64,000 bases of DNA. Source: Treponema sp. (lineage in GTDB: Bacteria > Spirochaetota > Spirochaetia > Treponematales > Treponemataceae). The stretch is taken from contig JAAVAP010000011.1 of the NCBI GenBank assembly GCA_014804005.1, positions 15,304 through 79,303 of the forward strand. The letters run 5' to 3'. Under the pieces are notes generated by a model that was not told where the DNA came from, made no database searches, and saw only the letters and a list, made by a program, of their open reading frames with translations. Shown here in pieces: positions 19,400-27,421 of this stretch (within the stretch, counting starts at the first letter, position 1; each line of letters opens with the position of its first letter). Position numbers and translations under genes: made by a program.

Positions 19400-20050
19400 C
19401 TAGCGATTTTTCAGCATTTTATTTACAATTCGCGTTCCGATGAATTGAATCAATTCCACCAAAACCAAAATCACGATCACCGACCAAAACATAACGTCCG
19501 TGCGGAAACGTTGGTAGCCGTAGCGAATCGCCAAATCGCCCAAGCCGCCTCCGCCAATCGCGCCCGCCATCGCCGAATATCCAATCAAATTTATTATCGT
19601 GAGCGTGATGCCCGATACAATCGAAGGCATTGCTTCGGGCACGAGGACTTTCCAAATAATTTGCGAGTTCGTGCTTCCCATCGCGCGTGCGGCTTGCACC
19701 ACTTCGGGATTCACTTCGTTGAGCGCAGTCTCGATAATTCGCGCGACGAACGGAGCGGCTGCAATCGAAAGCGGAACGATTGTCGCGGCCGTGCCGATGC
19801 TCGTTCCCAAAATCAGGCGCGAAAGCGGAAAAAGCAAAATCATCAAAATTATAAATGGAAACGAGCGCAACACGTTGACGATTCGGCTCGCAATCTGATT
19901 GAGCACGGGACGCGGAGTGATGCCTGTGGGATTCGTCATGCACAAAAGCACGCCGAGCGGAAATCCCAAAATGCCTGAAAAAATCGTGGAAAGAAAAACC
20001 ATTTCCAAAGTTTGAAGCGTTGCCTTTCCGACAAGTAAAAATATTTGCAT
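19400..20050 (-). CDS. metI: methionine ABC transporter permease
   Basis: MetI-like permease; 'EALNEVNPEVVQAARAMGSTNSQIIWKVLVPEA' EAA loop; in metNIQ order. Confidence 0.93.
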   Translation of the reverse strand: MQIFLLVGKATLQTLEMVFLSTIFSGILGFPLGVLLCMTNPTGITPRPVLNQIASRIVNVLRSFPFIILMILLFPLSRLILGTSIGTAATIVPLSIAAAPFVARIIETALNEVNPEVVQAARAMGSTNSQIIWKVLVPEAMPSIVSGITLTIINLIGYSAMAGAIGGGGLGDLAIRYGYQRFRTDVMFWSVIVILVLVELIQFIGTRIVNKMLKNR

Positions 20051-20062
20051 TGTTTCTCCTTA

Positions 20063-20121
20063 TTTTTTGAAGCCCCATACGGAAGCGAAACGGTGCAGAA
20101 ACTAGCCCCAGCGGAAGCGAA
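20063..20121 (+). repeat. dispersed intergenic repeat, copy A
   Basis: TTTTTTGAAGCCCCATACGGAAGCGAAACGGTGCAGAAACTAGCCCCAGCGGAAGCGAA, near-identical to the reverse complement of 37614-37673. Confidence 0.8.
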
Positions 20122-20161
20122 AATCGCAAGCGGGGGCTTGTTCAAAAATTCGCCGCGCGTT

Positions 20162-21160
20162 TTAAACGCCGCTTTTTTCCACGGCGACTCCATTGTCTTT
20201 TAAAAACGCAATCGCATTTTCCAAATCGTTGCCGCTTATGTCCGCATTGAGCACGCCGACTTTCGCATCCTGAATTTTTTGAATGCCGCCGCCGAAAATG
20301 TTCACTTCAATGTCGAATTTTTTTATCAGCGAATTTATCAAAGGCTCGTCTGGCGCGTTTCCCGAAAAGCGCAAAATGTAGCTGCCGCTTTTATGCGACC
20401 ATCGCACGAAATTTTCGGCGCGAATGTTCGACATGAATTCTTTCGTGATGGCGGCCTTCGGGCGCGTGAAAATTTCTTCGACGCTTCCTTCTTCCACGAC
20501 GCGACCTTCGTCGAGCACGCTCACGAGCGAGCAAACGTCGCGGACGACTTCCATTTGATGCGTTATCATTACCACGGTCAAATTCATTTTTTTCTGAATG
20601 TCGCGAATCAAATCCAAAATCGAACGAGTGGTCTGCGGATCAAGCGCGCTTGTGGCTTCGTCGCAAAAAAGAATGTCGGGATAATTTGCGAGCGCGCGCG
20701 CAATCGCAACGCGCTGTTTTTGTCCGCCGCTCAACGTGCTGATTCTCGCGTCGCCTCGTCCTGCAAGCCCGACAAGTTCGAGCAGCTCTTCGACGCGAGC
20801 TTTGATTTTCGTTTTTTCAGTTTTGCAAATTTCAAGCGGATACGCGATGTTTTGCGCGGCTGGCCTCGAACTGAACAAATTGAAATTTTGGAAAATCATT
20901 CCGGTGCGGCGATGCTGTTCAATCAAATCTTGCTTGGAAAGATTGTCAACGCGGCGGCTGTCGTAAAAAACGCTTCCTTCGTCTGGACGCTCAAGCAGGC
21001 TTATAAGGCGAACCAGCGTGGATTTTCCCGCGCCGCTTTTTCCGATGATTCCGTAAATCGTGTTCGAAGGAATGTCCAAACTGATTTCTTGCACGGCGCA
21101 AACTTTTTGCCCAAGAGGAGTGCTGTAAGATTTTTTCAACGAATCAAGTTTTATCTGCAT
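20162..21160 (-). CDS. metN: methionine ABC transporter ATP-binding protein
   Basis: Walker A GKSGAGKST, LSGGQKQRVAIARAL, NIL-type C-terminal domain; start at ATG 21160. Confidence 0.93.
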   Translation of the reverse strand: MQIKLDSLKKSYSTPLGQKVCAVQEISLDIPSNTIYGIIGKSGAGKSTLVRLISLLERPDEGSVFYDSRRVDNLSKQDLIEQHRRTGMIFQNFNLFSSRPAAQNIAYPLEICKTEKTKIKARVEELLELVGLAGRGDARISTLSGGQKQRVAIARALANYPDILFCDEATSALDPQTTRSILDLIRDIQKKMNLTVVMITHQMEVVRDVCSLVSVLDEGRVVEEGSVEEIFTRPKAAITKEFMSNIRAENFVRWSHKSGSYILRFSGNAPDEPLINSLIKKFDIEVNIFGGGIQKIQDAKVGVLNADISGNDLENAIAFLKDNGVAVEKSGV

Positions 21161-21258
21161 TTTTCCTCCGCCTGAAGACACTTGAAAAAATTCTGAATTT
21201 GCTATATATTAGTCGAAAATTCAAAATCAGTCAAACTGTTTTTTTGACAAGGTGTTGT

Positions 21259-22224
21259 ATGGCAAGTGTTATTTTTTCAAAAAAGATTTTTTTAGTAACG
21301 GCGATTTTGCTTTTGGCGACGGCGGTTTTTTCTGAAACCGAGGAAGAACTGAAAAAGCGAATTCTTTCTGGCGCGGATTTGGCAGGGCAATCAATGGAAG
21401 AATTGCTTGCGGCCGATGATGAAGCCGATGAAAAGAATTCTGGCAAAATTGAAAAGCGGCTTCCGTCAACTTTTGAACGCGACGTTCCTTACACGGCGGA
21501 AGAAATCACGTTCATGGATTTGTATTACAACCACGGAATTTCTTCTGTGGGGCAGCGTCGAAAACTTCATGAAGATGCGATTGCGTCCGCCGAAAAATTC
21601 CAGGACGAATATGCGCGTCTTGTTCACCTTGCGCGCGCGGAATATTACTATGGCATCGCTTGCATCGAAACTTTTGATTTGGCTTCATTTGAAAACCTTA
21701 AAGATGTTGAAAAAAAATCTGATGTTTCGGAAAACGCGAATGCCGGCGCGGCTTTCGACAAAGCGATTGAATACGCGCAGGCGGCTTTGAAAATCAGAGA
21801 AGGCAGCGACGCCTACACGATTTATTCGCATTCGATTTCCGCGAACTGCACGGCGAAAAGTTGGACGTACATTTTGGGCAACGCGCTCAAAGTTCGCTCG
21901 TATGCGAAGAAAGCCGTGAACTTGGATTACTCGAACGGCACGGCGCAATTTTTGGTGGTGGCGCAGGATGTCTACGCGCCTTGGCCGATTGGAAAAGTTC
22001 GTTCGGGCAGAAAAAAGATGCTCGAAATTTTGAATGATAAATATATCCGCATAGAAAAACAGGAGCGACTTTTGATAAGCGCAGCCATTGGATATAGCTA
22101 CTTCAAGCAAAAAAAATGGAACAATGCGATTGAATGGTACAACAAGGCTCTTGAAGTTTATCCGTACAATTATTCCGCGCACCAAATGCTCGGCACGATC
22201 AACAGGCGCAAGGATAATAAATAG
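21259..22224 (+). CDS. secreted TPR-repeat protein
   Basis: Signal peptide 'MASVIFSKKIFLVTAILLLATAVFS'; C-terminal 'WNNAIEWYNKALEVYPYNYSAHQMLG' TPR. Confidence 0.65.
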   Translation: MASVIFSKKIFLVTAILLLATAVFSETEEELKKRILSGADLAGQSMEELLAADDEADEKNSGKIEKRLPSTFERDVPYTAEEITFMDLYYNHGISSVGQRRKLHEDAIASAEKFQDEYARLVHLARAEYYYGIACIETFDLASFENLKDVEKKSDVSENANAGAAFDKAIEYAQAALKIREGSDAYTIYSHSISANCTAKSWTYILGNALKVRSYAKKAVNLDYSNGTAQFLVVAQDVYAPWPIGKVRSGRKKMLEILNDKYIRIEKQERLLISAAIGYSYFKQKKWNNAIEWYNKALEVYPYNYSAHQMLGTINRRKDNK

Positions 22225-22244
22225 AATTAAATTCAGTGGCAATT

Positions 22245-22280
22245 GATTTTTATGCAAACCGCAAGGCTTGCATAAAAATC
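22245..22280. terminator. bidirectional hairpin between convergent genes
   Basis: GATTTTTATGCAA-N10-TTGCATAAAAATC. Confidence 0.6.
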
Positions 22281-22284
22281 GCGT

Positions 22285-22875
22285 TCAATCGAATTTTTCT
22301 ACAAAAACGTCTTCGAATCCAATTGGCAAAAGTAGCTGCCTTATGACCAACGCGGCGCGAGCGTCCGCATCGGAAAGAAGGCCGTCCGCAAGAATTTCCT
22401 GCGCGGCATTATTTTTCGCCTCGTCGATTTCGGTGAAAATTTCCTGCGTCGTGATTTTCGTGAAAAATCCTTGCCGCTCGTCAAAAATTTCCTGCGAGCA
22501 AATTTCGTTCCCAAGCAAAACGCACGAAGGAATTTTTACGAAAAGTTTTTTCCCATCCGAAGAAACGAAAATTTCGCTTTGGGAAATGTCTTCAATTCCT
22601 GCGCGTAGAATTCCCGAATAGCGCACAAAACTTTTCGCGCTCGAAAATCCTTGCCGCTTTTTCACAACGAGCATATCGGAATAGCGCATTTTGTACAAAA
22701 CCAATTCCGCGCTCGCCAAAAGATTTCGTTCGACAGCCACGCGCTTTTTTTCGATTTGAATTTGGGTAAACTTTGCAAACGAAAATTTCGTCGCGAAAAA
22801 GAGCGCGAACAAAACGCAAAAGATCGTTGCCACGCGCAAAATCAGCTTTGCAATTTTTTTCATTTTTCCCTCCAA
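22285..22875 (-). CDS. DUF4230-like membrane-anchored protein
   Basis: N-terminal TM, pattern resembling DUF4230 proteins (recognition by eye). Confidence 0.5.
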   Translation of the reverse strand: MEGKMKKIAKLILRVATIFCVLFALFFATKFSFAKFTQIQIEKKRVAVERNLLASAELVLYKMRYSDMLVVKKRQGFSSAKSFVRYSGILRAGIEDISQSEIFVSSDGKKLFVKIPSCVLLGNEICSQEIFDERQGFFTKITTQEIFTEIDEAKNNAAQEILADGLLSDADARAALVIRQLLLPIGFEDVFVEKFD

Positions 22876-22953
22876 AATTTTTCAAAATTATTATATCGCT
22901 TTTTTGCGATTTGCACTTGTTCATTTTTTCATTATACACTATTTTAAATAATT

Positions 22954-24678
22954 ATGAATATAGTCGCGGGCAACAAAAGGCAGACGATTTTGAATTCGTT
23001 TTTGAGCGAATACAGTTTCGGAAAAATTCAGTACACGCTGAATTTGAACGATGCGGGAATTTTGGCGGAAAGCGAAAAAAAAGAATTTTCTCAAAATCTC
23101 AATTTCAAATTTTCCGAATGGAAATTTTCGGGAACGGAAGCCGAGCCAAAAAGTGGCAACGTTCTCTTTACGGGAAAAGGTTTCGAAGGTCGCACGATTT
23201 TGGCAATTCTTCAATCGAATTCAAAAGGCGAAAAGGCGCGCGCGATTTTTGCCTACAGCGCGTGCGTGGCGCAAGCCGTAAAACAAGGCGCGGAACTTCC
23301 TGCGAACGGAGCGGGCGGCATTCTTTACGGCGAGACAAAAAATAAAATCCGCATTCTTTTTTTGCCGCCGAATATTTTTGAATTTTCCGCGCGCAACGCC
23401 GGCGATTCCGAATACCAAAAATTGCAGGGGGTTTGGCAGGATCAAAATTTTTTGAGCAAAAACAAAAACGACGCGAACAACGCGCGCGCGCTTTTGTTCA
23501 CTCGGGCGGTTTTCATTTACAATGCGCTTTCGGGCGAACTTCCGTTTCCAAAAGAAAATTTGGAAGAACGCCAGGCGGACATTCTGGACGCGAACTATTT
23601 GCCTTTGGAAAACAAAATCAACGGCGTTTCGGAAATTCTTTCCAACGCGCTCTCATTCGATTTGGAACGCGCGAGTTCAAAATCGGATTCGGCGCAAATC
23701 AAAAATCAAATTTCAGACGGCGAGCGAAATTTTTGCTTTGAAGAGCTCAGGCGTGAATTCGCGCTTGAAAAAAACGGCGACGTGGCGGACACGCAGCGCA
23801 AGCCAAAATTGAGCGACGCTGAATTCAAGGCGTTGGCGAAAAAAATCTTGAGCCAAAAAAACACGCGCGCTGAAGCAAGCCGCACTTTCCGTAGAAACGC
23901 GACGCAGTTCACTGTGGGCGTGATTTTGTTGATTGCGATTCTCATCACAAGCCATTACATTCGCAAGGACAACTTGACCAAGCCCACGACGCTTTCGCTT
24001 TCCGCGCGTGAAACTGTGGAAGTTTTTTTTACGGGAATGCACACCGTCGATATAAACTTGATGCAATATTCAAGCAAAGGAAAAAGCGCGCAACACCTTT
24101 CCGATTCCGTCGGCAACATTCACGTCGCGAGCAAAATGCGTTCGGCGTATTCGCAGGAAAGCGGAATTCTTTCGCCTGAAATGTGGCTTTACGAACCCGA
24201 ACTTCAAGATTCGTGGCAATTCGGGCTGACGAATTTCTTGCTCGGCGAAAACGGAACTTCGCTCGAAGCCGCCGACAACAGAAAAGTTGCGCCGCGCAGA
24301 ATTGAAAAGCCCGCGCCGATTTCCGAAAAAAATGGCGCGAAAAAAACTTTCGACATTTCATTTTTCCGAGTTCATTCCGAAGGTTCTGAAAGCGATATTT
24401 CAGCGGAAAAATTTTGGGGCACGGTGGAAACTGCGTTCGTGAAAAATCGATGGCTTTTGACCGAAGCGAATTTGAATTCGGAAGAAAATAAAATTCCGAT
24501 GCAGGAATTTGAAGCGGAACGAAAATCCGCGTTCGAGCAAAGCGGCGGCGACGCGATTGCGGCGGCGGAAATTTTGCGAGAAAAATATGAATGGATTCCA
24601 ACACAAGCCGCGATGCACAACGCGCAAATCGAATACGAAACTCAATTCGAAAGGCGACTTCGCGGCGAGTTGTATTGA
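22954..24678 (+). CDS. hypothetical protein with one central TM segment
   Basis: Long uninterrupted ORF; TM 'FTVGVILLIAILITSHYI'. Confidence 0.75.
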   Translation: MNIVAGNKRQTILNSFLSEYSFGKIQYTLNLNDAGILAESEKKEFSQNLNFKFSEWKFSGTEAEPKSGNVLFTGKGFEGRTILAILQSNSKGEKARAIFAYSACVAQAVKQGAELPANGAGGILYGETKNKIRILFLPPNIFEFSARNAGDSEYQKLQGVWQDQNFLSKNKNDANNARALLFTRAVFIYNALSGELPFPKENLEERQADILDANYLPLENKINGVSEILSNALSFDLERASSKSDSAQIKNQISDGERNFCFEELRREFALEKNGDVADTQRKPKLSDAEFKALAKKILSQKNTRAEASRTFRRNATQFTVGVILLIAILITSHYIRKDNLTKPTTLSLSARETVEVFFTGMHTVDINLMQYSSKGKSAQHLSDSVGNIHVASKMRSAYSQESGILSPEMWLYEPELQDSWQFGLTNFLLGENGTSLEAADNRKVAPRRIEKPAPISEKNGAKKTFDISFFRVHSEGSESDISAEKFWGTVETAFVKNRWLLTEANLNSEENKIPMQEFEAERKSAFEQSGGDAIAAAEILREKYEWIPTQAAMHNAQIEYETQFERRLRGELY

Positions 24679-24723
24679 ATCCAAAACGCGCGAATCTCAC
24701 GGATTTGTAAATTGCGAAAAAAA

Positions 24724-24749
24724 GTGAGCGTCTCGTATGAGACGCTCAC
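24724..24749. terminator. terminator-like hairpin
   Basis: GTGAGCGTCTC-gtat-GAGACGCTCAC. Confidence 0.7.
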
Positions 24750-24793
24750 CCTGTGGATTTTGCGGAAATTATTCCTAACTGATTTTAAAACAA

Positions 24794-25258
24794 TTAGTCG
24801 GCAAACAATGAATCGCCAAGTTTATTAAAATCTTCTGATGAAAGTGGACTAGGCGTTTTTTGCATTTTTTTATAAGTCTCTGTTTCCCATTTTTCGCCGT
24901 CACCGTAGTACTTCAATGTCAATGTATCGCCATTGGTTTCAAAATATCCCTCTTCCTCACATTCATTATCTTCTTCATCGTAATAATATATAATTTTTGT
25001 TCCAGATACAGAAAATTTGTCCCCGTCTTCGCAGTAGTAATATTTTTCGGCTTTTTTATCAAAAAGGGCTTCGTACACCGTGTCGCCCACAAAATAAAAT
25101 CCCCAGTCATAACCTTCTTCAATCCACAGCCCCTGCAATGCCTTAACAGAAGCGGCGTCCGAGCCATTGTCATCGTCCCCGTTTGAGCAAGCGACAAAGC
25201 AAGCCCAAGCCAACATCAATGCGGCAAAAACCGCGACCAATTTTGCGAACTTTTTCAT
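24794..25258 (-). CDS. putative lipoprotein (lipocalin-like small beta protein), promoter with poly-C spacer
   Basis: MKKFAKLVAVFAALMLAWACFVACSNGDDD lipobox; AAGGAGGACTTTT-ATG SD. Confidence 0.8.
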   Translation of the reverse strand: MKKFAKLVAVFAALMLAWACFVACSNGDDDNGSDAASVKALQGLWIEEGYDWGFYFVGDTVYEALFDKKAEKYYYCEDGDKFSVSGTKIIYYYDEEDNECEEEGYFETNGDTLTLKYYGDGEKWETETYKKMQKTPSPLSSEDFNKLGDSLFAD

Positions 25259-25285
25259 AAAAGTCCTCCTTAAAAGTGATGACGT

Positions 25286-25314
25286 ATTATATCGTAGGGG
25301 GGGGGGTATGTCAA
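25286..25314 (-). promoter_or_regulatory. consensus promoter with C10 tract in its 17-bp spacer
   Basis: Minus strand TTGACA-TACCCCCCCCCCTACGA-TATAAT. Confidence 0.85.
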
Positions 25315-25451
25315 GAGGGTTTTTGAAAAAAAGTGATTTTTTTTTAATTTTTTCTGCCGACATTTGCTTTCGCATTTAGCCATTGACATTTTGCAATTTA
25401 TGTTCAATAATTAAAGTGCTTTCAAAATTATTATAGGGAGAATTTCACACT

Positions 25452-26942
25452 ATGGAATACAATCTTCAAAAACAGCACGACAAAGGCAAGCTTCACGCGA
25501 TCGAGCGAATCAACGCGCTTTGCGACAAGGATTCGTTCTGCGAAATTTATTCGGGCGTGCGCCACAATTGCACGAGCTTCGGAATGGAAAAAAAGGACAT
25601 TCCCTATGACGGCGTAATCACGGGCTTCGGAAAAATCAACGGGCGCAAGGTGGCGGTCTACGCGCAGGACTTCACTGTTCAAGGCGGCTCGCTCGGCTTG
25701 ATGCACGGCGAAAAAATCGCAGAAATCATCGACCTTGCGATCAAGGCGAAATGTCCCGTCATCGGCATCAACGATTCGGGCGGAGCGCGCATTCAGGAAG
25801 GCGTGGACGCGCTTTGCGGCTATGGCGACTTGTTCTATCAAAACGTTCGCGCGTCTGGGGCTATTCCGCAGATTTCAATCATAGCAGGCCCTTGCGCAGG
25901 CGGCGCGGTCTATTCGCCCGGCCTCACGGATTTCATTTTCGCCGTGGACAAAATCAGCCAGCTTTTCATCACCGGCCCTAAAGTCGTGAAAAGCGTCATG
26001 TTCATGGACATTTCGGCGGAAGATTTGGGAGGAGCTGCGATTCATTCGCAAAAATCCGGCGTGGCGCATTTCCGCGCTCAAAGCGAAAACGAATGCTACG
26101 AGCAAGTGCGAAAATTGCTGGAATACATTCCGCATTATTATGGCGACGAACTCGTGAAGGCCGCGAAATTCAAATTCGACGAGCATAAAAAAGAAAAAGA
26201 CATTTTGAGCGTGATTCCCGAAAATCCGCGCGGCGGCTACGACATCCGCAAAATCATCGAAGACGTTTCGGACGACGACACATTCTTTGAAGTTTCCAAG
26301 GAATTCGCCGTGAACTGCGTTACGGGCTTCGCGAAAATTCAGGGACGTTCCGTGGGAATCGTCGCGAACAATCCGGGCGGAATTGGCGGCGTGCTTGACT
26401 GCGACGCCTCGGACAAAATCGCGCGGCATGTTCGCTATTGCAATTCGTTCAACATTCCGCTTTTGACATTCGTGGATGTGCCGGGCTTCATTCCGGGTCC
26501 GCAGGAAGAACAGAAGGGAATCATTCGCCATGGCGCGAAAGTCATTTATGCGTATTCCGAAGCCACCGTTCCGAAAATCACGGTCATCGTGCGCAAGGCT
26601 TATGGCGGCGCGTACATCGCGATGTGCTCGAAACATTTGGGCGCGGATTTCGTTTTCGCTTGGCCTAAAGCTGAAATCGCTGTAATGGGCGCGGAAGGCG
26701 CGATCGGCATTTTGTACGCAAAGGAATTGTCCGACCCGAACAAGGCTGCGGAAGTGGCGCAAAAGAGCGAAGAATACAAGACCGAAATCATGACTCCGAA
26801 AATCGCCGCCCGCCGAGGCTACATCAGCGAAGTGATTTCGCCCGAGCAAACCCGAGCGCGTGTCGTGCAGAGTCTTGAATTTTTGGAAAACAAAGCTTCG
26901 GCAGATTGCGTTTGCAAAAAGCACGGAAATTTGCCGATGTAA
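25452..26942 (+). CDS. acyl-CoA carboxylase carboxyltransferase subunit (propionyl/methylmalonyl-CoA type)
   Basis: 'GINDSGGARIQEGVDALCGYGDLF', 'VDVPGFIPGPQEEQKGIIRHGAKVIYAYSEATVPKITVIVRKAYGGAYIAM'. Confidence 0.92.
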   Translation: MEYNLQKQHDKGKLHAIERINALCDKDSFCEIYSGVRHNCTSFGMEKKDIPYDGVITGFGKINGRKVAVYAQDFTVQGGSLGLMHGEKIAEIIDLAIKAKCPVIGINDSGGARIQEGVDALCGYGDLFYQNVRASGAIPQISIIAGPCAGGAVYSPGLTDFIFAVDKISQLFITGPKVVKSVMFMDISAEDLGGAAIHSQKSGVAHFRAQSENECYEQVRKLLEYIPHYYGDELVKAAKFKFDEHKKEKDILSVIPENPRGGYDIRKIIEDVSDDDTFFEVSKEFAVNCVTGFAKIQGRSVGIVANNPGGIGGVLDCDASDKIARHVRYCNSFNIPLLTFVDVPGFIPGPQEEQKGIIRHGAKVIYAYSEATVPKITVIVRKAYGGAYIAMCSKHLGADFVFAWPKAEIAVMGAEGAIGILYAKELSDPNKAAEVAQKSEEYKTEIMTPKIAARRGYISEVISPEQTRARVVQSLEFLENKASADCVCKKHGNLPM

Positions 26943-26994
26943 TCAAAAGAAAACCTGAAATTAAGGTTTTCGGCGCGGGCTTTTGGAGAGCGTC

Positions 26995-27080
26995 AAATTC
27001 CGTAAGGGATTCGGTCAAAATCCCTTACGGAATTTGCACAAATCCCTAACGGATTCGGACGAATTCCCTAACGGAATTTG
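26995..27080. repeat. periodic palindromic repeat element I
   Basis: AAATTCCGTAAGGGATT-N7-AATCCCTTACGGAATTT then AAATCCCTAACGGATT and AATTCCCTAACGGAATTT at 21-22 bp period. Confidence 0.8.
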
Positions 27081-27421
27081 AAACGAACGCGGGGTCTTGG
27101 GACGGCAAAAATTTATTTGCGCGAAATTATTGCAAAAAAACTTGCTTTATTGTATAATATCTTGCGCTGTTTTGAAAAATCGGCACCTAAATTTCGCGCT
27201 GATTTTATTTTAAATTTTTCGGATTGTGCGCTTCGCTGAGAATTCTTCTTGCGATGGGCATTCACGCGGGCTTTCCGATAAATTCTGCGGCGTTGAATTT
27301 TATCAAGGGGGAATTTCTTGGTTTAGAGGTCGAGTTTTGCAAAAAGCAAAAATTGAAAAAAAATATGAAAAATTGCGAATTTTACTTGACTTATGCCAAA
27401 GAAAGTATAAAATAGTAAGAT

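Noticed and set aside
25452-26942. Sodium-pumping methylmalonyl-CoA decarboxylase operon
   Set aside because: Only the carboxyltransferase subunit is present here; no biotin carrier or membrane beta subunit is adjacent.
26995-27080. CRISPR array
   Set aside because: Units are palindromic, only about 21 bp apart with 4-6 nt gaps; no spacers and no cas genes.
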